DNA of 64,000 nucleotides from Pseudoneurospora amorphoporcata (taxonomy: Eukaryota > Ascomycota > Sordariomycetes > Sordariales > Sordariaceae), in NCBI GenBank assembly GCA_033297205.1, contig MU859144.1, positions 1 through 64,000 of the forward strand. Direction: 5' to 3'. Positions 1 to 10,520 of this stretch are shown here, one piece after another. Positions within the stretch are counted from its first letter, which is position 1, and each line of letters starts with the position of its first letter. The notes below the pieces were generated by a model, which saw only the letters and a program-made list of their open reading frames with translations, searched no databases and had not been told where the DNA came from. A program made the position numbers and the translations under genes.

Positions 1-31
1 CATTCTGTGGAGACTAAGTTCCCCAGTGACC

Positions 32-95
32 AGCCTACTATACTACTGAGTAGTACAAGGCAGTTACAAGGCACAGTACTAGCCACACGTTAACA
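32..95. repeat. Left arm of inverted repeat flanking the LINE
   Basis: About 64 bases here are the reverse complement of 5947-6010 with only a few differences. The shared block includes a TGTTAACGTG motif and a long CCTTGTAACTGCC-type stretch. Bases 1-31 and the partner region beyond 6010 match only weakly, apart from a CCACAGAAT remnant. The arms may be the ends of a larger DNA transposon into which the LINE inserted, or two opposed copies of a small repeat. The left edge of the window truncates the context. Confidence 0.7.
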
Positions 96-345
96 ATATT
101 ATGACACTACTTATTATATATTAGGATAAGTTACTAAGCGAAATACCTTTAGCGTTTACAAGTTGATTTCGAAATCTTATTAATATTAGGTAACTTAAAT
201 TTACCTCGATTTCTTATATAAATAAGGCTTTCCACTAATTAAAAACGACACTGAAATCAGGAACGCCGGTTTCTGGTCGAGAAGTGCTCTAAAACGAAAA
301 ACGACAACGGCAATCGACTCGTAAGGGTCGTCTACCCCCCTCACG

Positions 346-1779
346 ATGTCGTACGACGCGCGCAACGACGGCGTCGTGTCGTCGTTGCCGATGGCAATTG
401 ACAGTAGTACTAGCGGACTCGAAAACAGCGTCCACAACCCCCTCGCAGGCCTCTCTAGCTGCAACGACCCCGACGCAGCACTCACCTTCACGAACGCGAA
501 AAAACCTTAGGAAGACGATGAAATGATGAAGAAGTATATTGCCTAGATGAACAAGACCGCGGACTACGCTGCCGTTGCGGAGAGGGATCGCACTTGGGCT
601 CGAGAGCTGATTCTCGAGATCGCGAAAACTCACGCGCGAAAAAGCGAGTCCTTAGTGCCTGAGGCAGCCAAGGCTGGAGACAGCCTTACGGCTATTAGGA
701 AGGAACTCCACGACTTCAAGAAGGAGATCCTTACGGAACTCAAAAAAGGCGTCGCTCCGACGCCGAAGTGGGCTAATATTATTACTCGTACGGTGGCCTC
801 TAGCAAGGGCACCACCGCCATCACCCACTAACCCCCTACTACCCCCTTCTGCTTTGTACTGAATAGGCTCGAACGTCAACTTACGATCTGGAAGGTCAAC
901 CTCCCTGCTGATAAGGCGATGCGGTTGAACGACGATATTAGGCAGCGTATTACCAATGTCCTAAATAACCTGAAGAAGGTAGTTAGAGCCGCTACTAAGA
1001 TGGAAATTACAAGTGACTATATTATCACCTTCGATAAAGTGATATGCGATTAGTATTTTAAGAATTAGGCCTAGGTAAAGAAAGTTTTCAGAGAAGGAGC
1101 GGAGATTGCTATTACTACTATCCTGGTATTAGTTAAGGGAATCCCTTAGGCTAGCTTCGGCGAAATGAGCGCGGACCAAATTATCCAACTTATAAAGGAG
1201 TATAATAGGGAAGCGGAGATTATTAGGGCGAAGCTTTGGAAGAGAAGAAATGAGGAGAAGAGGATGGTTCTTATAGAGGTGGCGACGGCGAGAGCCGCTA
1301 CGTTCCTCTAAGAGAACCTTTTCCTTTAGGATGGCGGCGTATATTACTGCGAGCTATTCAATGTTACGGTAGCTCTTTAGTAATATTATAGGTGTTACGG
1401 ATTCGGCTATATAGCCCAGTTCTGCATATGGGAGGACACTTGCGGCTGTTATAGCAAGAGGAAATACGAAGGAGCTAAGTTCGGTGAGGTTAACTGCCCC
1501 TTGAACCAAGATAGCTTCTTAATCTTTTGCAAACCTTGCAATAAGTTGGGGCACTTCACTTTCAATAAGAAGGCGTGCCCGTTCGTTAGAGCGGCCTACG
1601 CGAAGGCCTTGGTCGCGTTCGTCAAAAGGGCTCGCGGCTACGGCTATTGCAAGAGCCCAGTTGGGGAAGGTAGAAGAAAAGAGCCGAAGACACCTACGGT
1701 AGACCTGGACGTTGTCTTTAATAACGCGCTGGCTATTACCCGCGGGGCTGTAGCTACGAATAGGAGAGTAGGAAATTAA
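346..1779 (+). pseudogene. LINE ORF1 (Gag-like nucleic-acid-binding protein), degraded
   Basis: The frame opens with ATG at 346 and continues, with interspersed TAG/TAA codons, to a stop near 1779. The N-terminal half is Ser/Asp-rich and then charged and probably coiled (547-831 is the longest clean stretch). The C-terminal part holds Cys/His knuckle-like motifs near 1393 (CYGFGYIAQFC) and near 1528 (CKPCNKLGHF followed by a later Cys), typical of LINE ORF1 RNA-binding proteins. Stops occur at about 508 and 829 and in a run near 1378. This frame is in register from 346 to the knuckles, so the loss of function is by point mutation and not by large rearrangement. Confidence 0.75.
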
Positions 1780-2009
1780 TTAAAGCGGGGTTGGCCTAGG
1801 AAGGTTATTAATAGCACTCGCCTGAAGAATGTAGGACCGATAGACTATTTTATATGCGCGTAGAATAATAGCCGTATTAGGGCGGGAACGATCGTTCCGC
1901 TTAACCATAATACAACGCCAGCTGTAATTTAACCGCCTACCTTATCCTTAATTAAGATTGGAAACCTCTCCTAGGATAATTAATAGTCTAATTAAAAATA
2001 TTCTATTAG

Positions 2010-5000
2010 AATGTTAGGAGGTTGTACAAGAAAAGGAAGTTATTATTCGAGCAAGAGGAGATCTACGATGTCGTAGCAATCCAAAAGCTGGGCAGGAATT
2101 TAAACAGAGATATTTACCGTCCGAGGAGCGGTAGATATTTGGGCGTAGATTATTTAGAGAAAGGGAGAGCGGCGATATATATAAATAAAAGGTAGAATGT
2201 ATAGAACTTGGACTTCCACTCTGGAAAAGACTGGGCGGCAGTAACATTTACGAATTTTTAAGAACTGGTAACTGTCTACTCTATTTACTTCCTTATTTTT
2301 ACCGTAGGAACGCTAGAACACCAATAGGAGTCGCTTATCTTAGAACTAATAGGTAGGCGACCGCCGCGAGGCTACTAAATAGCTATTAGAGACTTCAACC
2401 TTCACTATCCCAACTAGGATCTTAAATTAAGGACCAGTCCGGGCGCCGAAAGGTTACTTATATAGATACGACGCTGGGAGATAAGCCTATTGATTCTAAG
2501 AGAAGAACTAACAAGGCTCGGAAACGCAATTCGAAGAGAGAAAAATAGTACGATCGACCACGCATAGATTTCTTTCAGTATCGACGCACAATTCTAGGAA
2601 GCGCAGCGGTACGAACAAACTAGTTCGGACTATTGCTCTTAGGAAGTCTAAGTCTACGCAGGATGGTGGAATAGGAAGGTAGAAGAGGAAGGAAGTTATA
2701 ATTAGAGTCTTATAGACGCGGAAAAGGTTAGGAAGGTGGTAGTAAAAAGGATTTCAATCCCAGAACGGATAGAGACGGCGGAAGATATCGAACTAGGATT
2801 TAACTAGCTTAACGGAGAATTAACGAGTATTATGAAGAAATTTGTTTTACACCAGAAAAAAAGTTAGGGACGACGAGCGGACTGGTGGAATTTGGAGTAT
2901 AAAGAGGCAACGAAAGATGCGCGAAGGAAGTGGTAAGCTTAGTTCGGTGATCGAGCGCCCTACCGGTGGACGGAGTATATAGAGGCAGCGACGAAGAAGC
3001 AACGATTAATCTTGAAGGTACAAACGGCAGTATAGCGCAACTATGTTAATAATACCTTGAAGAACTTTAGTTAATTATGGATATTGGAACGTTGGGCCCG
3101 ACTCCGAAGCCACTACCTAGCGGATCCGCTAAAACTCCCAGCTCTTAAGTGCGACGAAGTAATAAAAGAAGAAGCAGAAGACTACGAGGGTAAGGCGGAT
3201 ATCCTTGCCGACCGTTTCTTTCTAAAAGTAGATGTCCCTATAGACTATCTACCCGATTGAACGCGAATACTAGATGGAAGACTACCGATCGCTATTAATA
3301 ACTAAGTTATTAAGGAGGACGTAAAGGACGTCCTCTCGAGAATGGTGCCTAATAAGGCCCTAGGACCTAATTAGTACTCGAATAGATCTTTGAAGATATG
3401 TAGGGAACCGTTCCAACAAGCGATAGCAGCTCTCGCCGCAGCGAGCCTTCGGCTCAGATATTTCCTCCAACAGTATAAGAACGCAAAGGTTATTGTTCTC
3501 AAAAAGCTAGGAAAGACAGCTACCCAACTGAAGTTAGCGGGCGTATAGAGGCCGATTTCGCTTCTAAGTAACGTTGGCAAAATTCTCAAGGCCCTCGTAG
3601 CTAAGAGATTTATAGCAGTAGCGGAAGAGTTCAATCTATTCCCGGAAGGACAAATAGGAAACCGTCCGAAGCGTTCTACATAGTTCGTAGTTAGAGTAGT
3701 TACCGACGTGCTACACTCGGCCTAGAAATTCAAAGCCGTGTCATCGCTAATGCTCCTCGATTTGAAGAGCGCATTCAATAGAGTTAACCATAGGTGGCTC
3801 TTGCACACCCTATAGGAAATGCGACTCCTACGTTGGCTGCTCCAATGGGTAAGTAGCTTCGTTAATGTAAGGGTTCTACGAGGTTGACACATAGGTAGGC
3901 CTTAATGAAAGCTGTAATATTTGACAAGGAGCAAGAAGACTGGGCCAGTCTGGAAGCTAGACTGGGCACGACTAAATACACGAAAGGGGTACGAGGAAGA
4001 AGGTGCCAGAAATGCCAAGACTGGGCCGAGGTAACCCGAGCGAGCCGAGACAAGCTGGGTAGTCTGGAGAACCCCCGGCAGGCACAGGCCTGGCATATAA
4101 AAGCTAGTCATTACCTCTAGGCGCTAGACTCATGACAGTTAATAGAAGAAAAGGTTCTCTTTTCTTCGACGACGAATTATCTACGCCCTATAATATCAAA
4201 GTAGGATTTCCCTAGAGCTCCCCCCTCTTGCCTATTCTTTTTATCCTTTTTATTACTCCTTTCTACCGCAAACTCGCGATAATCCGAAATTCGATTATTA
4301 TTGCTTTCGCTAATGATACTAATATTATTGCAATAGTAAAGATGATAGAGGAAAATTGTAGGATACTTTAAGCGGTATGGGATATTTGCTTTGGATAGGC
4401 GGTAGAACGAGGGATGGAGTTCGAAGTAAGTAAAACGGAGCTTATGCATTTTACGAGGATAAGGTAACCGCGGACTGATACCTTCTAACTCGGCAGTATT
4501 ATACTTCGGCTGATAGAATCCATGAGGTTTCTAAGCGTTTGGCTGGATCGGAAGCTCAATTTTAAAGCGCATGCTGAGGTGATAAAGAAGAAGATAACCA
4601 CGTAGACGAATGCCCTTACGAGGCTCGTAGTAAAGACTTAGGGTTATTCCTTCGCGAGAGTGAGAGAAATATATATTAAAGTTATTAGAAGTGTAATCGT
4701 ATATAGAGCGTCCGCTTACTACTAATTAATAGAAGTATATAGCAAACTCCGAAGGATAGTTATCAGCTTAGCTAAATACTAAATTAAATGTTTGAGGGTC
4801 GTCGCTGGGGTATATAAAGCTACGCCGGTGAGGAACTTAGAGACGGAAACCTTTTGCCCGCCACTCGACCTCTATCTTAATAAACGAGTCCGCGCTTTCG
4901 AAGAACGGTTTACAAGGACGGACTAAGCTAAGTTCGTCTGAGGGACCGCGGCCTGGGTAGCTAGCCGCATCCGGTCAAAAGTTAGAGGCTGACTACTCGT

Positions 5001-5520
5001 AGACCGATTAGAAAGCGGCGTAGTTAAGGTTGAATGGGCTGAGGTATAGGCGTTAACGGAGAAACTCCTTGCGAAGGTTGCCTTAGGGTAGTAGCTGCGA
5101 TCGTAGAAAATAGAACTAACGGCTGCTGATAGGGAGAGATAGTTAGATGAAGCTATAATGAGGAAGTGGGTGTCGCGCTATAATCTTCAATTAGCGGTAG
5201 CGGCAACGAAGTTAGGCTAGTAGTACCAATTTACTATTGCGGATTTCAACGCGAGATTCTACAAATCAACCTTCTAAAGGCATACTGTCTAGGTTAAAAA
5301 ATTGAGAGAAGAAGAAAGCGAACCTTACTTATTAACGAAAGTAAAGAGCTCTCTCCTTATACAAGCGAGAACGGAGGTTATCAGCCTACGGGCATTCCTC
5401 TACCAAAGGAATTTCCCAGACGTTGAGACACTATATTGCGCGTGTGGCGCTAGGAAAGAAATATTCGCATATATCGTCTTTAAGTATTTGAAAACAGAAG
5501 AATACTGGACGACGGAGTAA
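2010..5520 (+). pseudogene. LINE ORF2 (endonuclease, reverse transcriptase), degraded
   Basis: The translated frame from about 2010 gives an endonuclease-like segment with a DFNLHYPN motif (GDFNLHHP in intact relatives) near 2390. Reverse transcriptase blocks follow: RPISLLSNVGKILKAL near 3550, GNRPKRST near 3660, LLDLKSAFNRVNHRWLL near 3755, FPQSSPLLPILF near 4210 (first Q now a stop), and FANDTN at about 4303-4320 where active enzymes have FADD. A C-terminal Cys-rich end (CACGARKEIF) lies near 5430. I count at least nine TAG/TAA codons in the first ~200 codons and no TGA. A block of about 270 bp interrupts the RT frame at 3867-4137. Both the stops and the altered active site indicate a dead copy. 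Confidence 0.85.
3867..4137. mobile_element. Short insert inside the LINE reverse transcriptase
   Basis: Between the RT blocks ending SSFVN and beginning RRKGSLFFDDE lies about 271 bp that does not belong to the RT frame. It is flanked by GTTAAT on both sides (3861-3866 and 4138-4143), consistent with a 6-bp target duplication. Unlike its surroundings it is rich in CpA and TpG, so it looks less affected by RIP. It contains repeated AGACTGGGC/AGTCTGG words also seen in the TIR elements near 7690 and 8760. No terminal inverted repeat is visible. The origin is unknown. Confidence 0.45.
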
Positions 5521-5946
5521 GAGTGGCCTTAGACTTAGGAATAATTATAGAAATTGTCATAGGATTACCTGTGATGGCACTAGTGATGCGCTGTACGACT
5601 GGCACAGCTATCGAGTCCCCATTAGCCATTAGCCAATAGGATCGCACGCATGCATACACCAGTGGGCCTCAGTCTGGATCCAGGGCATCCCTATATCTAG
5701 ACCGCACACCTCCCTCTCTTCCCTTCCTCTCTCCTCGTACAACTACGTATGTCACATCTACCCCCTACCTCGCCCTGCACCGTGATAGAAATACCTTGAC
5801 GACGGACGTAAGACGGAGCGAATTTTATCATGGGCACTCCAGTTGGGAAGATTAAACGAGTATTGATTAGTAGTAGAGATAGAAAAGGAGTATTGTAAGG
5901 AGGTCGTAATATTTTTATAATTATAATTACACTGCTGGAACATAGT

Positions 5947-6010
5947 TGTTAACGTGTAGCTAGTATTGTGCCTTGTAACTGCCTTGTACTACCTTGTAGT
6001 ATAGAAGGCT
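5947..6010. repeat. Right arm of inverted repeat flanking the LINE
   Basis: This is the reverse complement of 32-95 with few mismatches. Sequence between the LINE end and this arm (5521-5946) is mixed: 5560-5760 is balanced in composition with CpA and TpG present, while 5800-5940 is TpA-rich again. Confidence 0.7.
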
Positions 6011-6254
6011 AATTATTAAAGATACTATTCCTTCTACGTTATAGAATCAGTTAGCTCAGCCCCCACAGAATCTACTAGAACACAGAGGTTTCACCACTGC
6101 GTTCTGGATTCTCGAACCTGTTCAGCATTCTCCCTAAATTGATTTGTCATTATAGAATGCAACAGAAACTTATAAATTCAACTCTTTCCTTTCATAGTAT
6201 AGTACTCTTACAAGCACTTCTACACTCTAGAAGCTTCCAGACACTTAGCATTTA

Positions 6255-6600
6255 TGTATATAAAGACCTCTCCTCTCCGTTAGTTAGTCACTCCTTAAGC
6301 AAGCAAGCAAGCAAGTAAGCAAGCAAGGACACTCAAGCAATACAATACGGTCTTTTCTTATAGTGCAGAGTTCACTATAATAAGTTGTTTTCCACAGTGC
6401 AGAGTTTACTGTAATCTTCTGTCTTGAAAGCAGAGTCCTCTATAAGACTTCTTTTACAACACTCCTATTGTATCTGCAATCACGCTGCTTCCTTCAGCAC
6501 TACTGTCGTACCACCGCTTCCGCTCCGCTTAGCTACAAGTGCATAGTTCACTGTAGCGTCCCTATACTAGTACTATCATCATAGGCTAGTTAGGGCATTG
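6255..6600 (+). promoter_or_regulatory. Promoter-like segment with TATA box and repeated hairpins
   Basis: A strong TATA box (TGTATATAAAG) at 6255-6265 is followed by pyrimidine-rich sequence, an (AAGC)n-type run at about 6297-6328, and three copies of an imperfect palindrome around TAGTGCAGAGTTCACTATA (about 6360-6380, 6394-6413 and 6537-6555). This arrangement resembles the U3/R part of a fungal LTR or an orphan transposon promoter. No coding frame follows that I can recognise. Confidence 0.35.
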
Positions 6601-6860
6601 CAGCAAACAATAGTTTTGTGTTCTGGTGATGGGATTGAGAGCGGATTGTTCGCTGGAGCGGTGAGTGTGCACCGCAACAGCTGGAAACTAAAAGAAGCGG
6701 TCGCGAGTTCAATTGCGACCTCATGTAGTAGGGGTTTTAGTCTAGCAACGCTTATCGTTGTAAAGTTTCACCTACTAAAAGCCAGGAGAAGGACCTTATA
6801 CCGGATTAGCGCTGTATTTAAGTATAGTTAAGGAATAAGATTATTATTATTATTACTAAT
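6598..6860 (+). repeat. Possible tRNA-derived SINE or tRNA-like remnant
   Basis: A sequence resembling a Pol III A box (TGGTGATGGGATTGAGAGCGG) is followed about 75 bases later by a B-box-like T arm in which GGTCGC pairs with GCGACC around GAGTTCAATT. The segment ends in an ATT-repeat tail near 6840-6856. That order (tRNA-like head, unrelated body, simple-repeat tail) is what SINEs show. It could instead be the leader of an LTR element that begins at the TATA box upstream. Confidence 0.3.
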
Positions 6861-7158
6861 ATTTCGAATTTTTTACTAATAATAATATAAAATTACTAGT
6901 ATTTATAGTAGATTGAGACGATTCTAATATACTTTTTATATTAGGATTTAAACGAGTGTGAGTTTTATTGTATTATAGTAAAAATTATAAAACAAAAAGA
7001 GAGTAGAGTTGGCGGAAATTCCCGCGCGCTAATTAATGGCAATAAATTTAATATAATAAATACTCTCTAAAATATAGCGAGTTTATAAAGTATTTACAAA
7101 GGGTACAGATTTCGAAATTTCTATTATTATTACTATTATTACCCCTATTACTAAGAGT

Positions 7159-7900
7159 AGCGCTACTCGCACGTTGGCAAAACTCTACTCGCACGTAGAT
7201 CCACATTTTTTTCCTATACATAACCTGAACCCGCTCGAAGTCTGCTATAGCAGATGTATTCTTTCATAAATTTCGCTAAGCACATCTGAGCATTTCAATC
7301 TTTCAAGGTTGCTATGCCATACCAAGCCCAAATTCTAGACTGCAACGTACGCACCCCTAAATTTGTACCCAGACTCAATTCTTACAGGGCATTTATATAG
7401 CGGTCTTACAGAGCACTTAGTGGCACGGTCGCATGCGCCCGTCGGCTGGGTTACTACATCAGTCATTTACATCGCAATTAGCTAGGAAAACGCACAGAAA
7501 AATGATAGATCATTCCGTACCATCGACAGATGCTAGCGCTTTGTTTACTTAATAATATCTAATAATGCGCGACGTAGTAGATTGAAGGATTATAATGTGG
7601 TAATGTATATGATAGTAGTTTAGTAAAGGAAGTAGTGCGACAAGGCACTAGTGCTAGTACTAGAAAATTACGAGTTAGACTGCCCAGTCTGGGCTAGTCT
7701 GGGCGCCCAGACTAGGGTGGCCAGTGCAGTACGACTGCAGGGGTCTGAACGTGTACTAGGCTGAAATCTGGGAGCTTAGCGGGCACGGTACAACCTAGAT
7801 GGGTGTGGAACTATAGCAGGTCGTCAGGGTTCGAGTTATGTATGGGAAAAAAATGTGGATCCACGTGCGAGTAGAGTTTTGCCAACGTGCGAGTAGCGCT
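7159..7900. mobile_element. TIR element A (MITE-like, non-autonomous)
   Basis: The ends are inverted repeats of about 73 bp (7159-7233 and 7828-7900) with a few mismatches. The outermost part reads AGCGCTACTCGCACGTTGGC and contains CTACTCGCACGT twice. The interior has no transposase frame. Two interior blocks (7293-7440 and 7480-7790) match element B. The size, TIRs and lack of coding capacity fit a non-autonomous DNA transposon. The superfamily is undetermined because a clear target duplication is not visible. Confidence 0.75.
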
Positions 7901-8076
7901 TCTCATAATTATACCCGTATTATTATTGCGATTAAATCTAAATTATTAACGAATGTAATTTTAAAGCTGCTATTTCGTTTTAAAGGTTTTATATTTATTA
8001 CAAACCTACATAGCAGTAAAAGTATATCTTTTCGTAGCGAGTTGACGTATTATTAATTAATATATACCTTCTTTAA

Positions 8077-9007
8077 GAGAAAGTCTTTTCGCACTGTCTT
8101 TAATATCTTCATACACTGCTCTCCTACTTGGCGCGCCCTCTCTCGCTTTTTGGACCAATCATCTTACAGATATAACCTCTGAATCCACACTACACTTTGG
8201 CGTGGTTTTTTTTTATAGATTTCAGCTAGTAAGTCTAGGCATTACATTTTTTACACTATGCCAAGCTCAGACTCCAGACTGCAGCATGTGCAGCCAGATT
8301 GGCACCTAGACCCAGTTTTTACAGGACGTTTCTATAGCTATCTTACAGAGCACTTAGTGGTACGCTGACGTGGGCTTAACGGTATGAGGTACCTAGGTAT
8401 TAAGCGTAGAAGCACTAGGCTTAGAGGTATCTTGTACGAAGGTAGGTAGGTTGGGAGAATTGGGGTTGACGCTGGGTCGAGGAGCGCGGGGTCGATGTTT
8501 TCATTTGCGCCACGATCGCGCGCGCCCGTCGGGTCGGCCATCTACAGCATCATAGTTAGCTGGAAAAACGCACAGAAAAATTGATAGATCATTTCTTACT
8601 GTTGACCAAATGCAAGCGCCTTGTTTACTTGGCGATGCGACGTGCTGGTGTTGAGGTGGATTGATTGACTGACTGCGATATAGTAATATGTGCGGTAGTA
8701 GTTTGGTACAAAAAGGAAGCAAAGTACAGATGCTAGAAAACGACCAAGCTAGGCTAGCTAGTCTAGCTTAGTCTGGGCGCTCAGACCAGAGGTGGCTAGT
8801 GCAGTACGACTGCACGGGTTTGGGCGCGTAATGGCTTGAAATCTGGGTCTTGGCGGTCCAAAGTGGGGAGGGAGCGGGAGCTAATGTGCGCTAAGGTGCG
8901 CTAAGGGGAGGCTAATAGATGCGTGTGAGATTATTGGTCCAAAAAAAAATTAAAGTGGGGGAGCAGTGTATGAAGATATTGAGGGTAGTGCGAAAAGACT
9001 TTCTCTT
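8077..9007. mobile_element. TIR element B, related core but different ends
   Basis: The termini form an inverted repeat of about 80-95 bp (8077-8170 and 8926-9007), starting GAGAAAGTCTTTTCGCACT. Shared words include ATCTTCATACACTGCTC and TTGGACCAAT. Interior blocks 8213-8374 and 8555-8855 match element A, including the words TTACAGAGCACTTAGTG and GCCTTGTTTACTT. Element B has about 165 bp extra between the two blocks (8375-8540), GC-richer and less TpA-biased. No transposase was recognised. Confidence 0.7.
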
Positions 9008-9015
9008 CTTTAAAG

Positions 9016-10520
9016 TTATTTTATAATGCGGCGCCGCTAGCGACGGCTTTAAAGAAAGTTTAAAAGAAATTCTCTTTTTAAACCGCAATCTATCAATATT
9101 CAGTTATACTAACTTTACTCCTACCCCTCTTATTATTAGATGCGGAAGTAGTAGGAGTAGTAGAAGAAGTTAACAATTAAATAAATAATAGCCTAATTTA
9201 ATTAGGATTAGTAATACCCAATTAAATAATAGACTAGGAGGTTATAAAGGAGGAAGCATACTTAATCGAATCTTGAAAGGCTATAGCGAGCGGCAAAGAA
9301 AGGGTGCTAGCAGTTATAAAAAAGAATAGAAGAAATTAAGTATATAGATTGATATATATAGACCGTTTCACATGACTTAACAATATTAAAATTTTCTAGT
9401 AATTTACTATAGTCGATATACTAATCTAGATCTATAGCTAAAATAATACTACTAGGGGTTTATGGCTATACAAATCTATATGTTGATAGTCTTTCTGGAC
9501 CATAAAGGCATTTGCAGCTGTCTAGGCCATTAACGGCTAGATTTATTGCCAGGCGCTCACAGATTTCACAAAGGTCTATAGATTACGATTTTCACTGAGA
9601 TTTTCACCTAAATGCCAAGGCGACCCAGTGCCAAGCCTGTAACCCGGTGAAAAGTGGCCTACGCGACCTTTTCACCGAAAGTATCTAATCTGGGTGAAAA
9701 TGCCTAAAAATTTCCTTGTAGAACACACTCTAACAGGCCGGACAGGTACATACGCAGCTATAGTACGTGCTGACCCAACTGGTGCCGCATCCCAAACGGA
9801 TGGGGCTCTTGCACTCTTTTCTACCCCGGCCGCAGGCAGGACTGCCGGTGCCGGATCACCATCCATCCTCTCCAAGTCCAATGTCATGTTCTTTATTTCC
9901 CCCTAGTCGTGCCTAATCTCTCGACGTCTACCTATCGGGTCTGTTCCATCCTCTCATGCTCATGTGACAAGCTTACAGAGCTATCCTTGTTATCGTCCTT
10001 TTGTTACACCACCCGAATGGCTACAGCTTCGTAGCACCACTGTTTTCTAACAGCTCGTCATTGTGCTGCTCCAGACAATCCGTTCATCCATCTTCCACAC
10101 CTTCATCCAAGTTCTCGCACCATCAGACAGTTAACCAAGCCACCCAACGGTATTATCTTTGGCGATTACCTTCTACAAACTTCATACATGGACAAGTCCG
10201 GTGGTAACCACATGCTTCCGTCCGGCTGGCCTGATGCGAACACACAGAGACACTGCCGGGAAAGCTCACAAAGTGCCCTCAGAGGTTCACGTGCTGAATA
10301 ACTGGCTCTAGGATTCTGTAGGTACGAATACCCCGAAGGCCAACTGACTGACTGACGTTGGTCGTACTTCTAAAATATCAAACATCAACTTTTTTTTTTT
10401 TTTGAACAGAATGCGTTTTTCAACCCGTCTCCAGTAGTATCTTGCACCCCGCCTCTGGCCACCCTTTCCCTTCGTGGATTTTCCGTATGTCGTACACTTG
10501 CGTTAGCCGGAAGCATCTTA
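9016..10520. other. Transition from repeat zone to gene region, no gene seen
   Basis: 9016-9600 is still TpA-rich and probably old repeat. A hairpin formed by CGGTGAAAAG and CTTTTCACCG lies near 9640-9690. From about 9700 composition becomes balanced. A 70-codon frame at 9694-9906 has no recognisable content. The last part is the 3' flank of the desaturase gene. Confidence 0.5.

Larger units (their letters stand above)
346..5520 (+). mobile_element. RIP-degraded Tad-like LINE (non-LTR retrotransposon)
   Basis: Two successive damaged reading frames on the plus strand have the order expected of Tad-clade LINEs: an ORF1 with zinc knuckles, then an ORF2 with endonuclease, reverse transcriptase and a C-terminal Cys-rich segment. 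The stops I read in frame are TAG or TAA and fall where Gln or Trp is expected, as RIP (CpA to TpA) produces. TpA is very frequent while CpA and TpG are scarce. Neither ORF is open over its length, so this copy cannot make its own proteins. The 5' and 3' ends of the element are not defined; sequence between 96 and 345 may be its leader. Clade assignment rests on domain order and on the remembered style of fungal LINEs, not on a search. Confidence 0.85.

Noticed and set aside
1..120. Telomere or subtelomere repeats at the window edge
   Set aside because: No TTAGGG arrays; the transposon zone alone does not show a chromosome end.
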